In this document: positions 18,934 through 28,189 of the stretch, in pieces | Numbering within the stretch: position 1 is the stretch's first letter | How the letters are laid out: every line of letters begins with the position of its first letter | DNA from: Massilia antarctica | GTDB taxonomy: Bacteria; Pseudomonadota; Gammaproteobacteria; Burkholderiales; Burkholderiaceae_D | Direction: 5' to 3' | Length of the DNA: 64,000 nt | Assembly (NCBI RefSeq): GCF_015689335.1 | Contig: NZ_CP065053.1 | Span: 1,860,001-1,924,000 of the forward strand | The notes under the pieces: model-generated | What the model was told of the DNA's origin: nothing | Database searches by the model: none | Seen by the model: only the letters and a program-made list of their open reading frames with translations | Program-made: the position numbers and the translations under genes

Positions 18934-20709
18934 TCACGACGCCGGTTTTTTGGCCGCCGCGATCCACAGGTCGACCTGCTGTTCGAGCAGGGCCAGGGTC
19001 AGCGGTCCGTTATCGAGCACCACGCTGTGAAAGCGCCGGATGTCGAATTTGTCGCCCAGCGCCGCCTGTGCCTTCTCGCGCAGGGCGCGGATTTTCAGCT
19101 GTCCGACCTTGTAGCCGAGCGCCTGTCCGGGCCAGGCAATGTAGCGGTCCACTTCCAGCTCGTTGTCGGAAGGCGCGTTGGCGGTGTTGGCGTTCATGTA
19201 GTCGATCGCCTGCTGGCGCGTCCAGCCCTGGGTGTGGATGCCGGTATCGACCACCAGCCGCACCGCGCGGAACAGGTCGGCGTTGAGGTGACCGAAGGCC
19301 GAAAACGCATCCTTGAAAAAGCCCAGTTCCGGCCCGAGCGTCTCGGCGTACAGGGCCCAGCCTTCGCCGTAGGCGGCGTGCCAGCCATGGCGGCGAAAGG
19401 CCGGCAGGTCGGCCATGTCGGCGGCGCGCGCCACCTGCAGGTGGTGGCCCGGCAGCGCTTCGTGCAGGGCCAAGGTTTCCATCTCCCACATGGGGCGCGT
19501 TTCCAGCAGCGAGGTGTTGACCACGAAGGCCGCCGGGCGCTCGGCGTTGCCGGCCTCGTACCAGGCCGCGCCCTGTTTCTCGGTGCCGGGGCCGGAAGCC
19601 GCCTTGACCAGCACTTCCTGCGCCGGCACGGCCGCGAACAGCCTGGGCATGGCCGCGCCGGCGCGCGCGATGATGCGCCGGTAGCGCGCCAGCAGCGGCT
19701 CGGCGCTGGTGTAGAACAGGCGCGGGTCGGTTTTGGCGAACACGATGAACTGGGCGAAGCTGCCGGCAAAACCGGTGCGCGCGATCGCCGCCGTCATGTC
19801 GGCGCGCAGGCGCGCCACTTCCTTCAGGCCGAGCGCGTGGATCTCGGCCGGGGCCATGTCGATGGTGGTCTGGCGCATCACCGCCAGCAGGTAGTAATCG
19901 GGGCCGGCCGGCAGCGCGCTGGCCGCGATGGACTCGCGCGCCGCCGGCAGGTACTCGGCGCGGATGAATTCTTCCAGCTCCTGCAGCGCCGGCGCCACCC
20001 GGTTGCGCAGCGCGGCGGGACCGGCCAAGGCGAGGGCGTCGCGCACCGGCTTGTCGATGCTGGCCGGGATCTGGCGGAACGGCTGGCCTAGCGCGCCGTC
20101 GACCGCGTTCTCGCGCAGTTGCCTGAGGATGACCGGCACACCGCGCACGGCCACCTTCGGCGCGACCCAGCCGGTGCGCATCCCTTCGCGCAGCTGTTCG
20201 ATCAGGCCCGCCACGTGGGCCGGTACCGCGTCCAGGCGCGCCAGGTAGTTGCGGTAGTCGGTCTCGGTGGCAAACGGCATCTGCGCGGCCAGCTGCGCGA
20301 GCGTGAGGTGGATGCCGGCCGAGGAACTGATCGGCTGCGCCTGGAACGGGTACAGCGCGGCCGCCTTGACCGCCTGCTCCTTCTCCCACACGAACAGGTC
20401 GTAGGACAGCTGCTGCTGGCCGGTGAGCTTGTCGCGTTCGATCTGCCTGGCCTGGTCGAGCATCTGGCGCTGGTGCGCATTGGCGGCCCGGCTGGCGGCC
20501 AGGGTGGTGTCGCTCAGGCTTGTGTCGTAGCGGTAGTCGCCCAGAGCGGTGGCGTATTCTGGCTGGTTTTGCAGGCGCCACTGCCAGTCGCTGTCGAACA
20601 GGGCGCGCGCCTGCTGGTCCGGTGTGGCGCGCTCGGGCGCGGCGGCGGGTGCCGCGCCGGCGACCAGCGGGGCAAGCATGAGGACACAGATGGCGGTCAG
20701 TTTGCGCAT
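18934..20709 (-). CDS. DUF885 family secreted metalloprotein
   Basis: 591 residues with a signal peptide (MRKLTAICVLMLAPLVAGA). The rest is the mostly helical DUF885 domain with its zinc-binding motif HEALPGHH, preceded by ETLAL, and a second landmark GWALYAETLGPELGFF. The HE..GHH pattern suggests a metallopeptidase acting in the periplasm or outside; the substrate is unknown. It lies 47 bp after prmC on the same strand. Confidence 0.9.
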   Translation of the reverse strand: MRKLTAICVLMLAPLVAGAAPAAAPERATPDQQARALFDSDWQWRLQNQPEYATALGDYRYDTSLSDTTLAASRAANAHQRQMLDQARQIERDKLTGQQQLSYDLFVWEKEQAVKAAALYPFQAQPISSSAGIHLTLAQLAAQMPFATETDYRNYLARLDAVPAHVAGLIEQLREGMRTGWVAPKVAVRGVPVILRQLRENAVDGALGQPFRQIPASIDKPVRDALALAGPAALRNRVAPALQELEEFIRAEYLPAARESIAASALPAGPDYYLLAVMRQTTIDMAPAEIHALGLKEVARLRADMTAAIARTGFAGSFAQFIVFAKTDPRLFYTSAEPLLARYRRIIARAGAAMPRLFAAVPAQEVLVKAASGPGTEKQGAAWYEAGNAERPAAFVVNTSLLETRPMWEMETLALHEALPGHHLQVARAADMADLPAFRRHGWHAAYGEGWALYAETLGPELGFFKDAFSAFGHLNADLFRAVRLVVDTGIHTQGWTRQQAIDYMNANTANAPSDNELEVDRYIAWPGQALGYKVGQLKIRALREKAQAALGDKFDIRRFHSVVLDNGPLTLALLEQQVDLWIAAAKKPAS

Positions 20710-20756
20710 CTGGTCATTTTAGCAAAGGCGCTGTTGCGCACGCGGCACGGCAGAAC

Positions 20757-21587
20757 TTACGCGGCGCGCCGGCCACCGCTGACTCGTTCGATGCCGGCCA
20801 GGTCGCGCCAGCTCTCGACTTCGGTATAGCCGGCGCCGGCCAGCAGGGCGCGCACCTGGTCCGCCTGGTCGTAGCCGTGCTCCATCAGCAGCCAGCCCCG
20901 CGGCGGCAAATGGCGCGGCGCGCCGGCCACGATGGTGCGCAGGGCCGACAGGCCGTCGGCATGGTCGGTCAGCGCGCCCACCGGCTCGAAGCGCAGATCG
21001 CCCTGGGCCAGGTGGACGTCGCCGTCGGCGATGTAGGGGGGATTGGAGACGATCAGGTCGAACGATTCGCCCTCCACGCCAGCGAACCAGTCGCTGTGCA
21101 CGAAGCGCACGGCGGCGCGGTGGGCACAAGCGTTGGCGCGCGCCACCTCGAGGGCGGCGGCGCTGACGTCGAGGGCGGTGATTCCGGCGTCGGGCCGGGT
21201 ATGGGCCACGGCCACCGCGATGGCGCCGCTGCCGGTACCCATGTCGAGCATGCGGCCCTGCACGGGCAGGCGTTCGAGCGCCAGGTCGACCAGCAGTTCA
21301 GTGTCGGGACGGGGAATCAGCACCGCCTCGCTGACGGCGAAATCGAGGCCGTAGAATTCGCGCCGGCCGACGATGTAGGCAATCGGTTCGCCTCGCATGC
21401 GCCGTTCGACCAGGTCCGCCAGCGCGGCCGCTTCCGGCGCGCTCAGCAGGCGTTCGGACTGGGTGATCAGGCCGATGCGCGTGATGCCCAGCGCATGGCA
21501 GGCCAGGATGCGGTTTTCCAGCGGGTCGAGCGGCAGCAACGCCTGCAGCGCGCCGACCCGGGCGCCGGCGCCGATCGTCACCGCCAT
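20757..21587 (-). CDS. prmC: Release factor glutamine methyltransferase PrmC
   Basis: 276 residues. An N-terminal helical domain is followed by a class I SAM methyltransferase domain with DMGTGSGAIAVAVA and the catalytic NPPY in DLIVSNPPYIAD. PrmC methylates the GGQ glutamine of release factors, and its substrate PrfA is encoded just upstream in the same cluster. The ATG overlaps the dsbB stop (TGATG), so it is translationally coupled to dsbB. Confidence 0.95.
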   Translation of the reverse strand: MAVTIGAGARVGALQALLPLDPLENRILACHALGITRIGLITQSERLLSAPEAAALADLVERRMRGEPIAYIVGRREFYGLDFAVSEAVLIPRPDTELLVDLALERLPVQGRMLDMGTGSGAIAVAVAHTRPDAGITALDVSAAALEVARANACAHRAAVRFVHSDWFAGVEGESFDLIVSNPPYIADGDVHLAQGDLRFEPVGALTDHADGLSALRTIVAGAPRHLPPRGWLLMEHGYDQADQVRALLAGAGYTEVESWRDLAGIERVSGGRRAA

Positions 21588-22060
21588 CAGCGGGCGCTGC
21601 GGCGCGCCAGCACGAACAGCAGCGAGGCGCTGATGATGGCCAGCGACAGGGCCGACCATTGCGGGATGGTCAGGCCGAACAGGGTCTCGACCGCATCTTC
21701 GCACAAGCCGTCGGCTTCGAACATCCATGGCAGGTAAATCGCGGTCGGGACTTTATTGAGCATGGTCTGCATCGGATCGATGCCGCACGAGGTGCCCGGA
21801 TGGGCCAGCACCCACAGCTGCTTGCCGGCGTAGAACAGGCCGGTCAGCGAACCGGCCAGCCCGAAGAAGCTCCACAGCTTGAACTGCTTGGCCGACGCCG
21901 CCGCCAGGCAGATCAGCCCACAGAAAAAGTAGGCGTAGCGCTGGATCACGCACAGCGGGCATGGCAGCATGTTCTTGTAGTGCTGAAGGTACAGCGCCGC
22001 GCCAAGCAGGGCGAAGCAGATGGCGGAGAGTGACATCAGGATCGTGCGGTTATTTGGCAT
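21587..22060 (-). CDS. dsbB: Disulfide bond formation protein B
   Basis: 157 residues with four membrane helices. The first redox pair is in MLPCPLCVIQRYAYF; the second periplasmic pair is formed by the cysteines in SCGIDPMQ and GLCED. DsbB passes electrons from DsbA to quinones. AGGA lies about 8 nt before the ATG at 22060. Its position between prfA and prmC splits the usual prfA-prmC pair. Confidence 0.95.
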   Translation of the reverse strand: MPNNRTILMSLSAICFALLGAALYLQHYKNMLPCPLCVIQRYAYFFCGLICLAAASAKQFKLWSFFGLAGSLTGLFYAGKQLWVLAHPGTSCGIDPMQTMLNKVPTAIYLPWMFEADGLCEDAVETLFGLTIPQWSALSLAIISASLLFVLARRSAR

Positions 22061-22169
22061 CGGATAAGTCCTAGAAGTGTTTTTATTGGCGTCTCTTGAC
22101 ATGCGGCGTGGGTACGCCGCATGCGCAGTTTACAACGGACAGCTTACCAAGTGCTTAATTACCAACAGC

Positions 22170-23246
22170 TTAGTCGCCCAGGGCCGCCAGCAATTCGGCC
22201 TGGTGTTCGGCGGCCAGCGCGTTGGTCAGTTCGGTCAGTTCTCCATCCATGATGAAGTCGAGTTTATACAAGGTCAGGTTGATGCGGTGGTCGGTCATGC
22301 GGCCTTGCGGGAAGTTATACGTGCGAATCCGCTCGCTGCGGTCGCCCGAGCCGATCAGGCTTTTGCGGGTGGCCGCTTCCTTCGACTGCTGCTCGCGCAG
22401 CTGCGCGTCCTTGATGCGCGCGGCCAGCACCTTGAGCGCCGAGGCCTTGTTCTTGTGCTGGCTGCGGTCGTCCTGGCATTCGACCACGATCCCGGTCGGC
22501 AGGTGGGTGATGCGCACCGCCGAATCGGTCTTGTTGATGTGCTGTCCGCCGGCGCCCGAGGCGCGGTAGGTATCGATGCGCAGGTCGGCCGGGTTGATGT
22601 TGACGTCTTCGACTTCGTCCGCTTCCGGCATTACCGCCACGGTGCAGGCCGAGGTGTGGATGCGGCCCTGGGTTTCGGTGGCCGGCACGCGCTGCACGCG
22701 GTGGCCGCCCGACTCGAACTTGAGCTTGGAGTAGGCGCCGTTGCCGATCAGGCGCACGATCACTTCGCGGTAGCCGCCCAGGTCCGACACCGATTCCGAC
22801 ACCGTTTCGACCTGCCAGCGATTGCGCTCGGCGAAGCGGACATACATGCGCAGCAGGTCGCCCGCGAACAGGGCCGATTCGTCGCCGCCGGTGCCGGCGC
22901 GGATTTCGAGGAAGATGTTGCGCTCGTCGTTGACGTCCTTCGGCAGCAGCATCTTTTGCAGATCCATTTCGAGCTGCGCCACGCGCGCCTTGCCGGCTTC
23001 GATTTCTTCCTGCGCGAAGTCCTTCATGTCCGGGTCCGAGAGCATTTCCTGCGCTTCGGCGATATCGTTCTGGGCGCTCTGGTACTCCTTGAACAGCGCC
23101 ACCAGCGGCCCGATTTCGGCGTGCTCGCGCGTCATCTTGCGGTAGGCGTCCATGTTCGAGGTCGCGCCTTCGCTCATGAGCAATTCGTCAAGTTCGACAA
23201 GACGGTTGGCCAGTTGATCCAGCTTGGCCAGCATCGATGGTTTCAT
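22170..23246 (-). CDS. prfA: Peptide chain release factor 1
   Basis: 358 residues, standard RF1 length. The GGQ motif for peptidyl-tRNA hydrolysis is at 233-235 ([15 protein letters not shown]), and the stop-codon-reading tripeptide PAT is in [10 protein letters not shown], which indicates RF1 (UAA/UAG) rather than RF2. It lies 89 bp after hemA on the same strand, a conserved arrangement, with its methylase PrmC two genes on. Confidence 0.97.
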   Translation of the reverse strand: MKPSMLAKLDQLANRLVELDELLMSEGATSNMDAYRKMTREHAEIGPLVALFKEYQSAQNDIAEAQEMLSDPDMKDFAQEEIEAGKARVAQLEMDLQKMLLPKDVNDERNIFLEIRAGTGGDESALFAGDLLRMYVRFAERNRWQVETVSESVSDLGGYREVIVRLIGNGAYSKLKFESGGHRVQRVPATETQGRIHTSACTVAVMPEADEVEDVNINPADLRIDTYRASGAGGQHINKTDSAVRITHLPTGIVVECQDDRSQHKNKASALKVLAARIKDAQLREQQSKEAATRKSLIGSGDRSERIRTYNFPQGRMTDHRINLTLYKLDFIMDGELTELTNALAAEHQAELLAALGD

Positions 23247-23335
23247 AGGGTGCTCGGTAAATGGTAAGGAACGGCGGGGAAGAACGGGAGCGGCGGGCGC
23301 AGGACTGCGGCGCGCCAGGACGGCAAGCCGGGGCG

Positions 23336-24610
23336 CTAACGGCGGCCGCGGAACAATTGCGGCAGCAGGGTGGCGAGGCGGGCGCGCTCGTCGCCCTGGG
23401 CGCGATGCAGCGCCTGCTGCGGGCCGTGCAGGAACTTGGCGGTCAGGCCCCTGGACAGGGCGTCGAGCACGGCGTCGACATCGTCGCCGCGCGCCAGCAT
23501 TTTCTTGGCGCGTTCGAGTTCGAACAGGCGCATCGCTTCGCTGTTTTCCTGCAGGTCCTGGATGACCGGCACCATGGCGCGGTCGTCGATCCAGTGCATG
23601 AACGATTGCACCCGCGTTTCGATGATGGCCTCGGCCTGGGCCACGGCGGCCTGGCGGCTCTCCAACCCGGTCTGGACCACCTGGCCAAGGTCGTCGACGG
23701 TGTACAGGAACACGTCGTCGAGGCGGCCGACTTCGGGTTCGATATCGCGCGGTACGGCCAGGTCGACCATGAACATCGGCTTGTGGCGGCGCGCCTTGAT
23801 CGCGCGCTCGACCAGGCCCAGGCCGATCAGCGGCAAGGAGGAGGCGGTGCACGAGATGACGATGTCGAACTGCGCCAGCTGCTCGGGCAGCGCGGCCAGG
23901 CGGATCGCCTTGCCGTTGAAGCGGTGCGCCAGGGTTTCGCCGCGCTCCATGGTGCGGTTGGCGATGGTGATGTTTTTCGGGTTCTGGGCCGCGAAGTGGG
24001 TGGCGCACAACTCGATCATTTCGCCGGCGCCGATGAACAGCACGTTCTGGTCGGAGATCTTGTCGAAGATGCGCTGCGACAGGCGCACCGCGGCCGCCGC
24101 CATCGAGACGCTGTGGGCGCCGATTTCGGTGGTGCTGCGCACTTCCTTGGCCACCGAAAAGCTGCGCTGGAACAGCTGGTGCAGATAGGTGCCCAGACCC
24201 CCGGCTTCGTCGGCCAGGCGCATCGCGTCTTTCATCTGGCCGAGGATCTGCGGCTCGCCCAGCACCATCGAATCGAGCCCGGAGGCGACCCGGAATGCAT
24301 GCCGCACGGCGGCATCGTGCGGCAGCATGTACAGGTGCGGGCGCAGTTCGGCGAAGTTGAGCTTGTGGTAATCGGCCAGGAAGTGGGCGCTGGCGTCGAG
24401 CGGATTGGCGATGTCGCTGGCGGCGTACATCTCGGTGCGGTTGCAGGTCGAGAGGATCGCCGCTTCGTCGCCGCCACGGGCATCGATGCGGGCAAACCAG
24501 CCGCGCGCCGCCTGCACCGCCTGGCCGAGCTGGTCAGGCGCAAGCGCCAGCTGCTCGCGAAGCGAGACCGGTGCGGTGGTGTGGTTGAGGCCGACGGCGA
24601 GCAGTTGCAT
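23336..24610 (-). CDS. hemA: Glutamyl-tRNA reductase
   Basis: 424 residues. The N-terminal catalytic domain holds the nucleophile in [10 protein letters not shown] (the cysteine that forms the thioester with glutamate from tRNA-Glu). An NADPH-binding Rossmann domain follows ([17 protein letters not shown]), then a C-terminal dimerisation helix. It catalyses the first committed step of C5-pathway haem synthesis. The ATG at 24610 gives the conserved [15 protein letters not shown] start. It probably heads an operon with prfA. Confidence 0.96.
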   Translation of the reverse strand: MQLLAVGLNHTTAPVSLREQLALAPDQLGQAVQAARGWFARIDARGGDEAAILSTCNRTEMYAASDIANPLDASAHFLADYHKLNFAELRPHLYMLPHDAAVRHAFRVASGLDSMVLGEPQILGQMKDAMRLADEAGGLGTYLHQLFQRSFSVAKEVRSTTEIGAHSVSMAAAAVRLSQRIFDKISDQNVLFIGAGEMIELCATHFAAQNPKNITIANRTMERGETLAHRFNGKAIRLAALPEQLAQFDIVISCTASSLPLIGLGLVERAIKARRHKPMFMVDLAVPRDIEPEVGRLDDVFLYTVDDLGQVVQTGLESRQAAVAQAEAIIETRVQSFMHWIDDRAMVPVIQDLQENSEAMRLFELERAKKMLARGDDVDAVLDALSRGLTAKFLHGPQQALHRAQGDERARLATLLPQLFRGRR

Positions 24611-24638
24611 GGCTTTACAGTGTACGGTTTGTACCGCC

Positions 24639-24644
24639 ATTATA
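24639..24644 (-). promoter_or_regulatory. Probable -10 box of the hemA promoter
   Basis: A perfect TATAAT on the minus strand lies about 29 bp before the hemA ATG and would give a leader of roughly 20 nt. A TTGACA also occurs nearby, but only 8 bp away, so it cannot be the matching -35 box; the true -35 is not clear. Confidence 0.45.
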
Positions 24645-24770
24645 CCGTGATGTGTCAATGGCCTACCGAAAGGAGGGTTTTTTGGTGCGGGAGGGCAACG
24701 CTGGCGGGGCATGACAAAGGCGTTCATGGAGCGCTAACTGAACCATTCCCGACCATCGCGGTCTGAAAGT

Positions 24771-24892
24771 GACAAACCCGCCGGAAGGCGGGTTTGTCTG
24801 GAATGTGGATGGCCCCGGAGAACCGGGGCCAAAGTCTGACCTAGTGTCATCACCAGTAAGGGTGGCTGGGAGAGGACATTCCTAGGGCTGCG
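24771..24892 (-). ncRNA. Candidate small RNA upstream of hemA
   Basis: A consensus-like promoter (24925-24898) points at this ~120-bp stretch, which has no open reading frame. The predicted transcript ends with two strong hairpins: GGCCCCGG-AGAA-CCGGGGCC on the plus strand (24811-24830), and GACAAACCCGCC-GGAA-GGCGGGTTTGTC (24771-24798, perfect 12-bp stem, tetraloop). The 5' part contains GCCCTAG and a later CTAGG that could close a further stem. It does not match 4.5S, 6S or tmRNA as I know them. It could instead be a long leader of hemA, but hemA has its own -10 box. Confidence 0.4.
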
Positions 24893-24897
24893 ACCAA

Positions 24898-24925
24898 ATT
24901 ATAGCACCACGTGCCCAAAAATCAA
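24898..24925 (-). promoter_or_regulatory. Sigma70-type promoter on the minus strand
   Basis: TTGATT (-35, 24925-24920) and a perfect TATAAT (-10, 24903-24898) are separated by 16 bp. Predicted initiation is near 24891. It fires away from the Abi-like gene towards the candidate small RNA and hemA. Confidence 0.5.
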
Positions 24926-24937
24926 GCAGGTGTCAAC

Positions 24938-25583
24938 ATGAACTGGAACGACCTTGAGCGACACTGTTCCACTGCCCGGCTGGGCCGTTACCGGTCCTCG
25001 TGCGCGGGCGATGAGCGCAAGGCCGTGTCAGCCTATGTGAACAATATGCTGCTGGCGGGAGCGATGACACCCATGTTGAGTGTTTTGGAAATTGCGCTCA
25101 GAAACGGTATTCACCGCCGCATGTCGGCGCTGTATGAACGGCCCGACTGGTGGGAGGCATGGTCTGGCGCTCCTGTCTTTGCGCGCCAGATCGACGAGGT
25201 CATGGTCGCGAAGGGCAGGCTGCAACGGCGGGCCGAAATCGCTACGCCCGACAAGATTGTCGCGGAGTTGGCCTTCGGTTTTTGGAGTTCGCTGTTCAAT
25301 GGCGCGTTTACAGCTGTTCTTTGGAAAGATCTGCGCCTGGTTTTTTCCCCGCTGCCCGAGAGCGCAGCGCAAGCGGCAGGCCATCTCGTCAGCGCTGAAT
25401 CAGATGCGCGATTTGCGCAATCGCATATTCCACCACGAACAACTGATCTGGTTGCACCCCGACCTGCCCGACCTGCACGCCAATGGGACGCAAGTGATCG
25501 GCTGGATCGATCCTCAACTGGTGCTATGGCTGGCGGGTTTCGATCCTTTGCCTGCCACCTGGGCCACCTGCCGGCCGCGTTAG
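24938..25583 (+). pseudogene. Abi-like (AbiD/F type) protein gene, frameshifted
   Basis: Two reading frames together give one family-like protein of about 215 residues. The first (from 24938) reads MNWNDLERHCSTARLGRY through LAFGFWSSLFNGAF and up to about 25370. The second carries the conserved C-terminal motif LRNRIFHHEQLIW and ends at 25583. They are joined by a +1 shift near 25370-25385 in GCAGCGCAAGCGGCAGG. RNxxxHHE-type motifs are typical of Abi_2 abortive-infection proteins, whose HEPN-like fold suggests RNase activity. Either a decayed gene or a sequencing error. A 43-bp gap separates it from the convergent response regulator gene. Confidence 0.75.
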
Positions 25584-25626
25584 CGCCACCCGGACCCGGC
25601 CGTCGGCGCCGAAGCTGCGCAGCGCG

Positions 25627-26316
25627 TCACGCCCCCAGTTTTTCCAGCCGATATCCATAGCTGTACACCGGCACCAGCCGGAAGCCATTCTCCGGCCGCA
25701 ACTGCAATTTGTTTCTTACGCGCGACACATGGGTATCCATGGTGCGCGAAGGTACGGCCGTTTCCCGGATCCACACCGCTTCATGAATATACGCGCGCGA
25801 CAGCGGCCGGCCGATATTCCGAAAAAACAACAGTGCCAGGTAGAATTCCTTGTGCGTGACCTCGATCACGTTGCCGTCCATGAGCAGGCGCCCGGGCCGG
25901 GTTTCGAAAATGTAGGGTCCGAACTGCAATTGTTCCGCCCCGTTCTGGGCCGGGTAGGCGCGCCGCAGCAGCGCCTGCACGCGCGCCACCAGTTCCCCGC
26001 GGCGCAGCGGCTTGACCATGTAATCGTCGGCCCCGGCGGTGATGCCGGCCACGATATCGTCCTCGGCCGAGCTGCTGGTGAGGAACATCATCGGCGTGGT
26101 TCCCGCCAGCTTTTCCTTGGCCCGGCGCAGCACCTCGGTGCCGCTCATGTCGGCCACCTGCCAGTCGAGAACGAGCATGTCGACGCTGTCCTTGCGTAGC
26201 TGTCCCAGCAAATCCTTGCCACTGTCAAACGACTGACAGACGTGTCCAGCGGAGGTCAGGACCTGGCATATCAGGTCCGCCTGGCTGCGGTCATTGTCTA
26301 GGACGGCAATTCTCAT
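25627..26316 (-). CDS. OmpR/PhoB-type response regulator
   Basis: 229 residues. A receiver domain with the acidic cluster D7/D9, phospho-acceptor D51 (VLDWQ) and the lysine in VKPLRR is followed by a winged-helix DNA-binding domain (HKEFYLALLFFRN, SRTMDTHVSRVRNKLQL, YSYGYRLE). No histidine kinase gene is adjacent, so it is an orphan here. Targets are unknown. Upstream lies an AT-rich 240-bp stretch shared with the divergent gene at 26560. Confidence 0.92.
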   Translation of the reverse strand: MRIAVLDNDRSQADLICQVLTSAGHVCQSFDSGKDLLGQLRKDSVDMLVLDWQVADMSGTEVLRRAKEKLAGTTPMMFLTSSSAEDDIVAGITAGADDYMVKPLRRGELVARVQALLRRAYPAQNGAEQLQFGPYIFETRPGRLLMDGNVIEVTHKEFYLALLFFRNIGRPLSRAYIHEAVWIRETAVPSRTMDTHVSRVRNKLQLRPENGFRLVPVYSYGYRLEKLGA

Positions 26317-26559
26317 GGTGGCATGTGTCGTACGTAAAAACGTGTTGTCGGTGGAGTCCTACTATTGCTAATGAATAGTTACTCTGAATATAACAGACTT
26401 TTACAAAGCAACACTAAATTGAAACACATTAATTTACGCGTGGCAACAAGCTGGACTGCCGTGCCCTGCCCCCATCTGATAACACGGTACACTGGAAAAA
26501 CGCCGATTTCAATCGACATTTTGAGTCTTGGAAGAAATTTACATATCGAAAGGAGAACC

Positions 26560-27051
26560 ATGAACGTCGACTCGACACTGATTCCAGGCAATTCGGAAGC
26601 GATTTTGCAAGTCCGCGAAGACTGCCGCCGCATGGTGCGCAACCGCGCCGCCGTCTCGGCCGGGGTGGCGGCGCTGCCGGTTCCCGGGCTTGACGTGATG
26701 TCCGACCTGTCCATGCTGAGCGGCCTGGTCAACGACGTCAACGCGGCCTTCGGCCTTTCCGCCGAGCAGGTCGAGCACTTGCAGCCGGCCTACAAGCGCA
26801 TCGTCTATGGGGCGGCGGCCGGGGTGGGCGGGATGATGGTGGGTAAATTGATCACGCGCCAGGTGGCGGCGCAATTGCTCAAGCGCACGGGGCTGAAGGT
26901 GTTTGCCAAGTCGGCCGCGCGCTTCGTGCCGCTGGCCGGACAGGTCGCATCGGCGGCGATCGGGTTTACCGTGTTCCGCAAGCTCGGCTACGATCACGTG
27001 GAAGCCTGCACCACGGTGGCGCAACAATTGCTGGCGGCGCGCAGCGCCTGA
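26560..27051 (+). CDS. DUF697-like hypothetical protein
   Basis: 163 residues from the ATG at 26560, chosen because AAAGGAGAACC precedes it; the longer reading upstream (from 26365) is AT-rich and not protein-like. The pattern VRNRAAVSAGVAALPVPGLDVMSDLSMLSGLVNDVNAAFG, glycine-rich hydrophobic stretches (GAAAGVGGMMVGKL) and ASAAIGFTVFRKLGYDH resemble the membrane-associated DUF697/YcjF-type domain. Function unknown. It is convergent with minE. Confidence 0.7.
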   Translation: MNVDSTLIPGNSEAILQVREDCRRMVRNRAAVSAGVAALPVPGLDVMSDLSMLSGLVNDVNAAFGLSAEQVEHLQPAYKRIVYGAAAGVGGMMVGKLITRQVAAQLLKRTGLKVFAKSAARFVPLAGQVASAAIGFTVFRKLGYDHVEACTTVAQQLLAARSA

Positions 27052-27093
27052 GGTGCGGCGCCGCCCGCTCCCGCCCCGGCGGGAGCGGCTGCC

Positions 27094-27345
27094 TTAATTA
27101 TCCGGCAGCACCACGTTCACTTCGAGCACTTCCAGGTTGCCCTGGCGGTCCAGCGACAACTTGATGTCGTCCGGGTTGACGCGGGTGTACTTCGAGATCA
27201 CTTCAAGCAGTTCGCGGTGCAGCGCCGGCAGGAAGTCCGGGCCGCTGCGGTGGCCGCGTTCGCGCGCGATGATGATCTGCAGGCGCTCCTTGGCCGCCGT
27301 GGCGCTCTTCGGCTTGGAGGGGAACAGGAATGAAAGCAGGGCCAT
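27094..27345 (-). CDS. minE: Cell division topological specificity factor MinE
   Basis: 83 residues. The N-terminal helix contacts MinD (SATAAKERLQIIIARERGH), and the C-terminal part is the dimerising beta domain (VNPDDIKLSLDRQGNLEVLEVNVVLP). MinE stimulates MinD ATPase and drives pole-to-pole oscillation. It is the last gene of minCDE and starts 1 bp after the minD stop. Confidence 0.96.
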   Translation of the reverse strand: MALLSFLFPSKPKSATAAKERLQIIIARERGHRSGPDFLPALHRELLEVISKYTRVNPDDIKLSLDRQGNLEVLEVNVVLPDN

Positions 27346-27346
27346 G

Positions 27347-28162
27347 TCACTTCACTCCGAAGATGCGCTGGAATATGCCCGGTTTTTCATAGGTGGTAAA
27401 GCGCAGCGGCAAATCGTCGCCGAGGAAGCGCGACACCACGTCCTCGTACGCCTCGGCCACGTCGGTGCCCTTGAAATGAATCGCCGGATTGCCCTGGTTC
27501 GATGCGTGCAGCACTGATTCGGACTCGGGAATGATGCCGATCAGCGGAATGCGCAGGATTTCCTGCACGTCCTGGTAGGACAGCATCTCGTCGTTCTCGA
27601 CCCGCTTGGGCGAGTAGCGCGTGATGAGCAGGTGTTCCTTGACCGGCTCGGCACCGGTCTGGGCGCGCCGCGACTTGGCCTGGATGATGCCGAGGATGCG
27701 GTCCGAATCGCGCACCGACGACACTTCCGGATTGGTCACGATGATCGCTTCGTCGGCGAAGGTGAGCGCCATCAGGGCCCCATGCTCGATGCCGGCGGGC
27801 GAGTCGCAGACGATGTATTCGAAGCCCATGTTGATCAGGTCGTGCAGCACCCGTTCGACGCCTTCTTCCGACAAGGCGTCCTTGTCGCGCGTCTGCGAGG
27901 CCGGCAGGATGAACAGGTTGTCGCAATGCTTGTCCTTGATCAGCGCCTGGTTGAGCGAAGCTTCGCCATTGATGACGTTGATCAGGTCGTACACGACGCG
28001 CCGTTCGCAACCCATGATCAGGTCGAGATTGCGCAAGCCCACGTCGAAGTCGAGCACGGCGGTTTTGTGGCCACGCGTGGCCAGGCCGGTGGAAAAGCTG
28101 GCGCTGGAGGTCGTCTTGCCGACGCCACCCTTGCCGGAAGTCACAACAATAATTCGTGCCAC
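27347..28162 (-). CDS. minD: Septum site-determining ATPase MinD
   Basis: 271 residues. The deviant Walker A is in VTSGKGGVGKTTSSASF; switch regions DFDVGLRNLDL and CDSPAGIEHGA are present; the C-terminus holds a short amphipathic membrane-targeting helix (GIFQRIFGVK). Together with MinC it blocks division near the poles. It follows minC by 27 bp and abuts minE. Confidence 0.97.
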   Translation of the reverse strand: MARIIVVTSGKGGVGKTTSSASFSTGLATRGHKTAVLDFDVGLRNLDLIMGCERRVVYDLINVINGEASLNQALIKDKHCDNLFILPASQTRDKDALSEEGVERVLHDLINMGFEYIVCDSPAGIEHGALMALTFADEAIIVTNPEVSSVRDSDRILGIIQAKSRRAQTGAEPVKEHLLITRYSPKRVENDEMLSYQDVQEILRIPLIGIIPESESVLHASNQGNPAIHFKGTDVAEAYEDVVSRFLGDDLPLRFTTYEKPGIFQRIFGVK

Positions 28163-28189
28163 AGGGGGTCCTTTTTTCGTATCTGGTAT

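Noticed and set aside
24639..24658. TTGACA and TATAAT next to hemA read as one promoter
   Set aside because: Only 8 bp separate the two boxes, far from the 16-18 bp needed; only the TATAAT is kept as a likely -10 box.
25360..25390. Programmed frameshift in the Abi-like gene
   Set aside because: No slippery heptamer, stop-codon pause or downstream structure is evident; a mutation or sequencing error is simpler.
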